Below, piece by piece: positions 38,439 to 64,000 of a DNA stretch of 64,000 nucleotides. The translations under genes were made by a program, and so were the position numbers. Positions within the stretch are counted from its first letter, which is position 1. Every line of letters starts with the position of its first letter. The stretch spans positions 186,001-250,000 of the forward strand of contig VZTG01006312.1 in NCBI GenBank assembly GCA_013397845.1, written 5' to 3'. Source of the DNA: Melanocharis versteri (taxonomy: Eukaryota; Chordata; Aves; Passeriformes; Melanocharitidae). The notes under the pieces were generated by a model. It had not been told where the DNA came from and searched no databases. It saw nothing but the letters and a program-made list of their open reading frames with translations.

Positions 38439-41400
38439 TCTATTAAGTGGTGTATGCACCTATTCTAATAAATGTGGATCCGAAAAATATCTGACTCCTT
38501 TGTAGGTTGGATCTTTAGGGTCCCAGTTAATTGAGTGCTGATCATGACTCACCACCTCCTCAACCCCTCCAGAGGCGGGGAAGTGATTTATCCCAATTTT
38601 ACAGCTCAAACTTCAGATCCTAAACAATTTAAAGACCTAACGAACAAGTTGGATTCTTGCCAAACAACTACAGCGAGGCTGTGGTAAGTATAAAATCCAT
38701 CCTAAAGCTCTGAACTACTGATTTACACAATGCTGAACCTTGCTAGAGAAAACAAGCAGGCTCTAATTTCTGTAAAAATTAAGAATAAATATTACATGTT
38801 TAAGGGAAAACAATGAAGCCAGTATGACTTCATTGTCATGAGAAGGAGGGCCACTGTGCACGATGTGGTCTTAACATCAACCCAAATTTAGGGAAAAGTA
38901 GACTCGACAGATTCAAGGTACCAGTGGTGTTTGCAGAGGCAGTGGATGTGTGCTGGCATTGCACACAGCCCACAGACAGAGTTAATGACAGCCTGTTATA
39001 AACTCTATCCCTGTTTCTTAAAACCTTTTCAAAACAAAATGGTAATATTGTAAGACAGTTCTGGGCCAATTTCATGAGGCCTCCCACATAAAGAACCTCT
39101 CATTTATTTTATGTTCAGACTAGAAATATGCATAGATTATAGTATCCAGTCTTTATTTGAAGACCACAAGTGGTGAAGACTCGAGGTATATTTTTCTCAG
39201 GAATCATAATTTTAATCTGAATTATTCTAGTTTTATCAGTCACCTACTGGATCTAATTTTACTTTTTTTTCCTCGCAGATTAAGGAGCTACATGATAATA
39301 AAATAATTAACATAGCATTTTTACTTTGTAGGGGATTCTACACTAAGATTAATCCATTTTTAACATGCTTTTAGATGAGCTGAATATTTTGGAGTCACTG
39401 TTTATTAAGACTAATGTGCTGTAGCTCACATGGACATACCATGGCAGTAAAAGTTGAATCTTCACCATTCCTCCTTGTGTAATCACTGCACGCACATTTT
39501 CTTCTTGCAGTTATCTCCCACTAACAGGTACTGGTTTCTGAGGAAAGATGCATATTTAGCTTATGTGGGCCTGTAAAGATTTTATAGGGAATAGGCCAAA
39601 AATTACATGGACTTTTCCTTATACTGTAAAAATCTTCAGAAAGAAATGCCAGTGTGTGTAAAGTCACATGCACATAAGTTACAATAAACAAACAAACAAA
39701 CAAATAAATATCTGATGTGAAATGTGTAACTAATTCAAATATAAAGGTTCTCAATTGCTTTTGGTAATTGAAGCAGGATAGGGACTGTCTGGGAGGTGTT
39801 CACTGGCTCAGCAGTGGAGTTATGCAAACATGGCTGAATGACTTGAGCCCTGGCTGTCTCTTGGGAACACAAGATATAAAGATTCTTAATCTGTGCCTTA
39901 GTACTAGAATCATTCAGTCTTTGACATCATCAGACAGAAAGTGACTGAGAACTTATCAAACCTCAAATCAAAAACCTTAGAGAGTGACTTTAATATGCCG
40001 ACCGGGGGGGTTTTTCAGGCTGGCAGGTACTATATAACACACTAATGGGTGGAATTATTTCCTTTAATTTTAGTTCTGTTAATAAATTATAAATTAATAT
40101 TTTATGTTTCTGAAATTACTACAAAAATATAGAAATCTACAATACTAAAACCAATAAATAGCTCACTTCCATATCTATGACTGCACCCCAGACATTTTTG
40201 TATTAATACAGCAGTGACAACTATTAATCCCATCCCACTGTCTAGTACAAAAGCAGAGCAAGAGCAAGTTGTTTATTTTTTCTTAATATCTTCTTGCTTA
40301 GTTTGTAAGTGGCTGTAAAGCTGATGCTCTTACACAGTTTAGCAAGTCAATAATCCAAAATAGGAAACGCAGAATCATTCATCTACATTCAACATTCAGC
40401 TTTACCACTTTTTGCTTTTTTTGATTTAAAGTGTTTCTGTGTCTGTTAACCTCAAGGAATATGCTCATGGCATTGTCCACAGCAGAGGTATACATATTGA
40501 AGTCCCTATTTTTGCTCAAGTAATGAGAAATCTAAGTCATAAAAACTTGGTGTGCTATCTCAGATACATGTCAGGTGATGTCACCATCTAAGAGTTACAG
40601 GTGACCTCTATCAGGCAATCCTGCATTAGGTGGTAGCTCTAGAAATGAAGCTTTGGCTTTTGGAAGGATGGCCGATTGGTTTTGCTGAAGACAGTGTCAA
40701 GATCACTTTAAAATTGCTCCTTTCCTCAGCAATCACCTATTCTGAAAAAAAAAGGGCACATATAAAAATCAAGTGAAGTGGGTTACTGATATTTGCAAGT
40801 TTACTGAAGATTTTTAAATAAAGACACATAAATTGTGAACGAAAACCAAAGTGCTATCTTTGCATGCAGAGCAAGGAATAGTTCAAATGGTATCTGGCTT
40901 TCCACTGGTGCATGATTTTTTTTCTACTCTCCATAGTCAAAAAAGCAAGGTATTAAGTACTGCTTATTGCAAAAGCAAGAAGCATATAGCAGAAATAACC
41001 TGTGTCATCCATTTGAGAGCTTCAGCTCCATGCAGAGGTGCTGTAGCTCAGTCTCTCTGGAAAACAGCACACTTCAGAAAAGCAGCACATCCCCGTGCTG
41101 CGTGCAGCCTGTCCGCAAATGGAGAGTACCTAATCCCTGAGCCTCTGCAGGGGGAAGGCAGGCACATAAACGAAGCTCCAACAAATGAAAAATGAGGCAA
41201 GCTCTGTGGAGGAGTGCTTAACTTGAACTTTTCAGTAAATTTCATAAACGGCCCTGGCCAAGTAAGAAGATTACATTGAAGTGAGATTAATTTTGCTATA
41301 TAAATTGAATGAGAGGTGTGGATTCACCCTTTGGAAAGCTAATTTGCTGATATGGTGTAATACAAAGCAAATATAGTCTGGATTTCTTAACACCTTCTAA

Positions 41401-44244
41401 AACTCTATGATGATAGCATGAAGTGTAAAAGACATTGGTACATAATATCATATATTATTCTGATATTCACATTAATTCAGGTGTGAAGAGATGCATTTTC
41501 ATGGTTAAGAATCAAATAGGCACTTCCTAAAAGAAATAACAGGAAAAGTCATATTGTCTTTGAAAAGTGCATATATTGACAGCTAACTAACTGGAATTGC
41601 CTAATTCCATTTGAGAATTATTTAAAAGCTAAAATTATTGCTATTAAATTTAATAGTTTAATTTACTTTCTCACATAAGATTAAAAAGTAAATCTCTAGC
41701 AGCTGGTAATTTTTTGCTTCCATTTCCAGATTGGGTAACAGTTCTTCTTGTAGCCACGTTCTATTTGATGCCGTGCACAGAAAGGACAAGAAGCCCTCCC
41801 CACATTTTCTTACCATTAAAGCACAAGAGCAGGCAAAGTCAGGCACTACAGAAAAACAACCCATCACGAAGGGCATAATGAGACAATATCAACCGTCACA
41901 AGAAGCCAGAAGCATCCACAGTAATTGTCATTTATCATGATCATTTCTGGGGCAAATATGATGACAAGGAAGCTTTTTAAAAATTTTTAAAGTGCCTGAG
42001 GCAACCTGAGAATATGTTCAAGAGCAAGGTGAAGAACAGGAGAGGGAACAACAGTTCCTTCTTGGAGCGCTAGAAGACAAGAATTTTATATTTGATGTGG
42101 TGGAGGAAAGGGAGATAAGAAATATACATGGAGAAAAGATGATTAACACAGGCAAAGCCGCAGTCTGTGTATCTGTCCCCTGAATGGGAATAAGCAACAT
42201 TGTCTTTACTAGCAAAAAAAAAAGAAAACTTAAACAAAAATGCCAGTTGCATAATGGATCCAATGCAACCACTGAATGATGTATGTGGATGGGAGAGGGC
42301 CTGCTAAGCACAAAGCATCAGCACATTCAGATCCACTGTGGGTGCAAGAATCTATTTTTGAGGCCAGGGTGACAGGGAGGATGGTTGTGTCTAAAAAAAA
42401 AAAAAGGTAAATCTCTTGGGAGAATTATTAAAAGCCTTATTTTGGACTTAACAGATATGAAACATCTGGACATCAGTGCTATTACATCAGGATTGGAATT
42501 TGGTCAGAAATAGTCTGCTTCAGCACAGAAGGATAAAACCTTTAAATCATTAACATGAAGGAAGCAGTTGAATGTGTTTTAGTGCAAGACTACTGAAAAA
42601 TAAACCATGAGAGAAGAAAAAGAGGAAAGCAAGAATGGGGGCAGTAATTGTAACACATAATGAATGCAGCAAAAATAACAAGGATTTGAGAAGATAAAAG
42701 TGACATAGAGCTATATAATATACAGCTGGTATTGTACAGCCTCTGGCCCTGGTCTGTTACTAACACTGCTTCCACATTCAGGAGCTGTAAAGCTTCCACT
42801 GCCTACCTAATGCAACCTGTACATCACTTCTGCTCTTACTTTTGGAAGAGGTGTGTATGAGATCCCTGCTGCTAGGGGAGAGCAGAGGCTGCTGAGTTTC
42901 AGGGTCACCTTTGGTAGGCCATGTGTTCCTCCTGTGACATGCTGCCCGTACAGCTTTAACCCCCATCACTGCCTTTTCACTGTTGTTCTTAAGACAGATG
43001 TTTTTCTATGAAAGGTCATTAACAAAGATTGCTTGGTGGATCCATAAATGCCTCTCACCAAATAACTGGTACACAAAATGAAATCCTACTTGATTTGAAC
43101 TAATTGGTAGCTTCCTGCTATACCTTTTTCTGTTTATCCTGTCACAGACATGCAGGATCTATACCAATTCAAAATCAGGCCTCCTGTTGAATTCTGCCAA
43201 CAGTTTTCAACAATATCAAATGTTACTAACAGCTGGAATGTACAAGGGTCTCAACGCTGGGCATAGGATCCTAAACAGCATCTTACTCTGTTCCTTTGCC
43301 CATACATTTCTTAGGATCAAGGCCTAATTTATCTGTAACCTGCACAGTGAGCTTTTGGTAGAAAATGTATTTTGCAGGTCTGCATCACTAAACCTTTGCA
43401 CTGACACAATAAAGCAGGAGGTGAGTTATGTAACATGACCGTAAATTACTTGAGCCTCACCATGGACATACACAGCACTGCTGGTCACTCACCTATCAGT
43501 TCTCATTTTTCTAACTCCATATATGGGACAGAAGTAGAACTTTTTCCTATCTTGTCCATTTCACATTCTTAATTCTGCCTACCTTTCCATTTTCAGGATG
43601 CTATTTTTTGCTAATACCTGTGAAAACTGCCCTTTCTAGAAAATCCTCTATATGCAATTACAGCACCTCTCCATAATTGCTGTCAAACCAAGTTAACTAT
43701 TTACTCCAGAAGAAATTGGAAATGACCAGCTGCTTGCTGGGGCAGAGATGAACATAGAGTCATAACACTTTCTCATCACAGATAAGTGCCAATTCATTCA
43801 ATATTGAAAACAGAAGAGCATGCCAGAAAAACTTTTGAGAATTGAAACTATTTTGAAAATTAGAAGTATTTAAGGCTTGTAATTTTCAGCCAGTTGAAAC
43901 AAAGTGCTCTGAAGTGGAGATTACCCATAATCTGTAACTGAAACTGAGACACCCGTATTTTCCATTTATTTTATCAGAAAATTTAGAAAATACTTCTTTC
44001 TGCATATAAATTAGAATGTATTTATATTGATGGGGCTGATGTAGCACGAACAGTGCAAGAGTAAGATGCATATCAATTTAGCTTGATGCTGTCATACAGT
44101 TTTGACTTTAAATTTTAAAGAGAGCTCATTTTAGAATTGTGGTATGTTTTAGTAAAACAAGCAGATTGAGTTGGGTCTTAAAAACCCGTGGGGACTGCAC
44201 AATCTCTCCTCAGGGGATATGAAGCAGAGGAAATAATCCCTTCC
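38439..44244. other. Intergenic sequence, no gene seen
   Basis: AT-rich sequence between two CR1 pieces. The only distinct items are the AAAC-type microsatellite at 39,683-39,710 and a run of seven G at 40,004-40,010. The open frames are short and unrecognised. Confidence 0.6.
39683..39710. repeat. (AAAC)n microsatellite grading into AAAT
   Basis: About four AAAC units followed by two AAAT units on the plus strand. Simple tandem repeat. Confidence 0.9.
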
Positions 44245-44420
44245 CTTGATTCACCAGCTGTGCTCCCATCACTGCAGTGTGTGATGCTGCTGCCTTCCCT
44301 GGCTGCCAGGGCCCAGTGCTGACCAGGGCTCAGCCTTTCCAGCAGAGCTGCTCTCCAGCCAGTTTCTCCCTTTCCCACGCACTTCTGGGCCAGCAGAAGT
44401 AGCCAGTACTGCTGGCCATA
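44245..44420 (-). mobile_element. CR1 LINE internal fragment
   Basis: Plus-strand text at 44,280-44,370 aligns by eye to the block at about 38,255-38,365 of the other CR1. Shared features are a 'ctgccagggcccagtgctgaccagggctc'-type region (about 44,307-44,330) and 'cagcagagctgctctc' (about 44,340-44,355), with a small deletion. No 3' end is present. The call is by similarity between two copies within this window. Confidence 0.7.
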
Positions 44421-46959
44421 AATTGGAAAGTACCACTCTTAGAACCCAGTGTTACTAAGGATGGAATAATTTAACTCTTTGATTAAGTTTTAAAATTACT
44501 TTTTCTCCCCTTTTGAATAACATTTGTAGTTTTAGTGCCCCAGAACAAGGGCTGGTTCTTTGCATATCAAAGAAATATCAGAACTGTGGGAAACCTTTCT
44601 GAATGGTTAGTAACATCTATACTTCCAGTAAATTACACATGCCAAGCTACCAAGTGAAGGCATAAAGATTTTTTTTTTCTGAGAAGCATAGCACAGACTA
44701 TAGGAAACATTGTGGGGAAAGAAGTAATCAGATAGCAAATTTTCACTGTTTAGCCAATGTCTTGACAGTTTTGATACATTGAAGTAATAATCTGTAAAAA
44801 GTGCTGGAAGAAGAGGCTGGGAAATAAAATGCCACCTCTTAGATTGGCTAAGTATTTTTGTGTCAGTGCTTGCATCGCCCTGCCTGCCAAAGAGGCTTCT
44901 GCATGCAAGAAGTCCCAGGAACAGCCAAGCTGCAGTCAGGCAAGGCCTATATTTAGCCTAGAACACCTTGGATAGCAGCTAAAGGAAGAGTAAAATAATT
45001 TGGGAAATAGCTGTTGAAATGGGAAAACTGCAGCACATCTATCCCCAGAGCACGAACCTGCCTTGGCTTTCAGTGTGCAAGCTTACCTTTAACAAAGGGA
45101 AACCTCCTCTTTCCACCTCTTCCTGCTCTCAGGCAAGAGGGCAGAGTGGTTGCTGTCTCAGATTTTGCCCCAGGCTTATCTACTTGTCTTTTATGGGGGT
45201 TTAGCAATCCTAATCCTAAAGGGAGGGGTGGGAGGGGAAACAGGACAGAGGCAGACAAAACCAAACCCACAGTACACATGCTGCTTTACCCCAACATACT
45301 GCACCCAGCTTGAACTGCTCAGTGTTCTCCCTAGGGGAAAATATCACAGGACTTAGGAATTCCTCCCACCTCTGTGGAGGGTGGGTGGGAGAGGGGCTTT
45401 CATGTTTGCTGTTACGCCTTTTAGGGTAGTTTGGGTTTTTGTTTTGCGTTTGTGTCTTGTAGCATTTTGTTCTTCCCTTTTTTCCTCTTTGGACCAGCTT
45501 TCCAGAAGCTGCTGCCAAACTAGATCCGGAGTTATCAGGAACTTCAATCTAGTGCCTTGAAAATACTGAATGTGTCTTAACTATCTCCCCTCTGCTTAGT
45601 TCTCCTGCTACAGCCCGAGATGTTGTAAGTCCCCAGATGCACACAGGAAAGGAAGAGACCCAAGATCTATTCCTCCCTCTGCCCCCAAAGCAGCTTCATA
45701 CCTGATCAATACAGGCACATTTCAGTCCAAGCAGACAAGGACATGGTGTTCCTCTAGAGGCATCAGTCACTCCTTGAGCCATTGCTGTCAGCCACAGGCA
45801 GCAGAGGATGGAACGTTTCCCTTCTGCTGTACAAACAGGCACCAACGTTCTGATCAAGCACTGCCTGTGCAGCTTGTGCTGACTGGGCTGGGGTGAGCAC
45901 TCCTACTCTTGGGGCAACCACCTACACTCACCTGAGAAAAGCTTCTAAAAACAAAATGCAGTGGGAGAGATACGGCAAGCTGGGAACACACAGTGGGAAG
46001 TTCCTGCAGGATCACAGGAAGAGGTCACATAGCACAGATGTTTTCCAGTTCAAGCAATCAAAAGACCAGGAAAGGAAAGCAGGTGAAAGTCAGGGCAAGC
46101 CCTGAAAAGGCTCAACCATCAGCAGATGGGTTACCTCCCCTTCCGATTTCAGCATTTCCATAATCTATTTCAGCAAGGCTTTTCGTTTTTCTCCATTCTG
46201 CTAACAGCTTTAGCTATAGCCAAGTTTTGGCTTAGGGGAGGCACGTTCATGTTGAAACCATGGCATTCTCTCTCCTGTCAGGTAGGCTCTTATTTCCTGC
46301 CTCTGCAGAGTACAGGCTGCTCAGAGCATGGGAACAGCACTACTCATGTGAAGACAGCTGGGCCAGGGCCCAGAAACTCCACAGATGACAGACCTGCTTC
46401 CAGCAGGGGCCAGAAGAGAGGGCACAAGTGTCACAGGCACCTGGACTTTCACCAGTCCCTGCCCTTAGGCACCCACCTTCTCATCGGAGGAGAGCTCAGT
46501 AAGGGAAAGGAGGTAGAAGAAAATAAAACACACGGTTGAGGGGAAAGGGAAGAATCTGGACCATTCAATTATGCAAGCAGTCTGCACATGGAAATTTGAG
46601 TATCTGATCAAGCTTGGCAGTGGGCATGGGGACTTCAGACATGATTGGAATTAATTCTTGTGCACCTTCCTAGAGAACATGAAGAAGCATTGTAACTAAT
46701 TCATGTCAGATGGGATACTGAAGTGTTCCCTACACAAGAGATTTTGGTAAAAAGCCAACATCTAACAACAACAACAAAAAAATATTGCACAAGTTCAGTA
46801 GCAGCTGTGAGTGCTTGGATGGCCCTTTCATCCATGAATGATTTTTTGCTGCTCTTGTTAATACAGAAAGACATGAAATTCATCCAAAACAGTAACTTGT
46901 GGTGTTATCTAAAACCAGTCGAACTTACCATGCTAAAAAAGGCATCTATTTTAAAAGAT
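44421..46959. other. Intergenic sequence downstream of TRIP12, no gene seen
   Basis: Moderately GC-rich in parts (about 45,010-45,400 and 46,200-46,500), with no supported exon. The 137-codon open frame at 46,126-46,539 has no recognisable domain and is most likely chance. A CTCF-like motif lies at 46,400-46,413. Confidence 0.5.
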
Positions 46960-49546
46960 AAGACTTCTGATTGTACCTTTTATTATACCTTATAAAGGTA
47001 TACAAAGCAGTGCAGTACGAAGATGACCACACACCCATGGATTGATTTTAGTGAGCTTTTCTCTTAATCCAAAATTCCTGAAAGGAAGGTGTCCTTAAGA
47101 TCTTGCACCACCCCTCCACTCGTTCTGAACTACTCTTAGATACATTTGTTTGCAGGACAGTACTGCAGTCATGCAAAATGTGACTTTTCAGTTTATTCTT
47201 ATCATTTACTATCTTTACCTTTTAAGCCAGACCTCTCTTCTAACACACTAAAAGCTGCCCTTGGTAGGAAAAAAGAAGCATCACCCAAAAAGGTTTCATT
47301 CACTTTTCAGGCAAACTGAAACCTTAGTCTGTGCTGAAAATGACAGCCAGAACAACCAAAATCACATCATCACAGATACTTGTTTTTTCCTTCCTTTTTA
47401 AACAGGCAATCAACAACTTATTTTCCCACTGAAAGAGTTACACAAAGGCTAGATATCAAATCTGAAAGCTCCTCAAAATTTCCAAGTTAATGAAAGCCAG
47501 ATTCTAGAGGGAGACAACATGGGTAAAAAAAGTATCAATACACATGATATTTTAATACAAAATATTAGCTTTTTTCTTTTTTTTTTACACAAGTCAGTTT
47601 TTTTAAAATATAGAACCTTAAAAAATGAACAAATTGCTATCCACACACTATAAACACTTGTTTGTGCTCAGTTTGATCAAGTTATCAGAACAATTTAAAC
47701 ACCAGTCCATAGTTTAAACACTGCCTTGAAGTTGGATGAAAACTATGCCGCACTGCGCGCTACCATTATTGTATGCACAGGGTGAAGCGCCTTCGGTCGG
47801 GTTTAATACGGTAATAAAAAACTGTTCAGTTATCAGGTTCTTTGTGCAAGGATTTCACATTCTACTCATGCTCATGACAGGTCTGTATTACATTTCAGTG
47901 GCACTGGTCTGAGCAAGCACAGGTAATTCTGTGAATGTTCACCAGAAGAATGTCCATTACATGTTCTGGAAGTACGAGTTCTTCAGCTGGATAAAAGAAA
48001 ACTTGTTAGTTTAGGGGAAATAACTAGCCTGATTAGCCAGAATTTAACAATTTCTAAGCACTGAAAGGAATTTTGATTTCTCAAAGTTGAATAAAAGTAA
48101 TTAACTATCACATTTTCATAAAGATTAACTATGTAGCAGGTACATCTCAGGAATATTTGTAATTGCCCGTTTTTTGAACGCATAGAAAGGAAAAATTTTC
48201 CCTCAAAGTTGGAGGTCTTAAAAGGTCTTGTTTTAGTAGTAAATCATCCACAAGTTGCAGGTTGTTAGCCAAGTAGATTTAGGATGATTTACTTGCATTA
48301 CAGTAATTTACACAATTGAGCTTTAGGCATACAGTACAAAACTATGAACAAAAAGGTGAAGCAAACTTTTTTATTTATATTCAGGTAAAAACATTAACCT
48401 GATGAAGTAAATTATTGCAGATTTGAGAAATCAGCACATAAAACAGTTGGACAGAGCATTGCTTACAGGTGCTTTATCTGTGTCAAAAGACAAAGGCTGA
48501 ACTGCTTGTTCCAAGCTAGCACTGGGGGGAAAAGAAAAAAAGAAAAAAAAGGAGAAAAAACTACAAAATTAGCCAGGAACTTAGATCAAGAACAGGAAAA
48601 CTGTTTACTCAAACAGGGAATGAAACAACTAATTTGTCTTTTAAAAAACTTTACATCAATTCGAAATGCTCTGGGCCTTACCACAATACACACTGGCCAG
48701 CCCAAGCTGTTGGACTTCAACTACATGAAAGAAAGAATTCTTCCTCGCCTCCAGTACGAGGCTTTTGCTGCCTGAATCACTGTGTAAACAGCTCTGGAGC
48801 GCTCTGGTAACGACTGTCGCCATTATATCCTACCACTACAGTAAAACTATGCTATAAGAAAGGTTCTACCTAGTTACAAAGGCTGAATTATATTGACAAT
48901 ATATATTTGATTTCAGTAAAATTTAAATTATCTTAATCAGAGAAAGAGGCATGGAGCAGTTAAATGCCCATGCTAACCAAAACATAACAATTGTTGAATG
49001 TTGCACACAAAAAGAACCAAGTGAATTGCACATCAGACAATACATGAGGATGGGTAAAATTAGAGGCAGGTGAGGGTACACAGAACTAGTCTACTAAACT
49101 AGATTCGTCAAATACATGGTGTATTTTAATTTCTGTACTTATGTACAAAAGTTGTCTTTGGAGGAAAAACTTCAGACTTAGCTAGATGGATACACACAGC
49201 CCAGTATTAAACTGCACAGCGACATTTATTGTTCCAGCCTGGAAAAACATCCCTTTTTAAATTTCACACAGCAAAGCAAGTTAAAAACTTCACTCATCAA
49301 ATAAATGATAATTTAAACAAGAACTTGCTAAAGAAACCTTGTCACAACAACTTTTAGGGCCTGATCACTTTAAGTCCATAGGGGCTTTTAATGAATATCA
49401 ACCAAGTGTCTTTGTTTATAATCTGCAAGCCGTTTTTCTACAACAAGAAGGCGTAACACGTTTCCTTGACTCAGGTGATATATTTAGAAAAGAATCATGA
49501 GTTTCTCTTTTGCTGTAACAGGCAGACATTGCATTTTTCATTGTGA
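46960..49546 (-). other. TRIP12: Probable TRIP12 3' UTR (end uncertain)
   Basis: This follows the TRIP12 stop on the minus strand with no further coding exon. Minus-strand AATAAA motifs sit at 49225-49230, 48370-48375, 47192-47197 and 46978-46983; ATTAAA motifs also occur, for example near 47802. The last AATAAA would give a UTR of about 2.6 kb. Several short CpG-containing patches (near 48,745-48,825 and 47,745-47,811) look more constrained than the flanking AT-rich sequence. Which poly(A) site is used cannot be decided from sequence alone. Confidence 0.55.
48526..48560. repeat. Purine-rich (GAAA)-like low-complexity tract
   Basis: An almost pure A/G run on the plus strand. It is a T/C tract in the presumed TRIP12 3' UTR transcript. 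It is simple low-complexity sequence, and the small open frame that crosses it is chance. Confidence 0.8.

Positions 49547-64000
<14,454 letters not shown>

Noticed and set aside
38073..38505. Four open frames over the CR1
   Set aside because: They are translations of the transposon, mostly antisense, and not host genes.
48506..48775. 89-codon open frame on the plus strand
   Set aside because: It begins in a purine-rich low-complexity tract and lies antisense to the presumed TRIP12 3' UTR.

Overview
The window looks like a bird chromosome segment. It is AT-rich vertebrate intronic and intergenic DNA with large multi-exon gene structure. It carries CR1 LINE fragments with the avian 3' end and a solo retroviral LTR, and its assembly gap sits inside a GC-rich promoter, which is common in avian assemblies. 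The exact species cannot be read from the sequence.

Right third (about 47.0-64.0 kb, minus strand): the 3' portion of TRIP12, the HECT-type E3 ubiquitin ligase. Sixteen coding exons can be placed by reading frame, family similarity and GT/AG splice sites. They encode the last 698 residues, from a conserved segment ahead of the acidic stretch through the whole HECT domain to the stop codon at 49547. All 15 junction phases agree, so this part of the gene is intact. The 5' part lies beyond 64000. A 3' UTR of roughly 2.5 kb probably runs leftward to about 47.0 kb and contains an unusual CpG-dense patch near 47.75-47.81 kb.

Middle (about 33-47 kb): apparently intergenic. It holds a good CR1 3' end (37.69-38.44 kb), a second CR1 scrap (44.25-44.42 kb) and some stretches that may be regulatory. 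At 31.7-33.0 kb there is a CpG island interrupted by an 860-base run of N. A second small GC-rich patch lies at 33.5-33.7 kb.

Left half (1-31.7 kb): AT-rich, with no coding exon I can support. In human and chicken the gene next to the 3' end of TRIP12, on the same strand, is DNER, a neuronal transmembrane EGF-repeat protein with a very long first intron. By that synteny the island at 31.7-33.0 kb is most likely the DNER promoter with exon 1 hidden in the gap, and 1-31.7 kb is most likely DNER intron 1. This is inference, because no DNER codon is visible. The left half also holds a solo LTR with a perfect 6-bp target duplication (656-1012), an isolated CpG-rich island (13.65-13.98 kb) and an old CR1 fragment (27.0-27.4 kb).

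I found no new biological system. The best leads are the hidden exon in the gap, the two isolated CpG-rich patches, the LTR insertion, and the CpG-dense patch in the presumed TRIP12 3' UTR.
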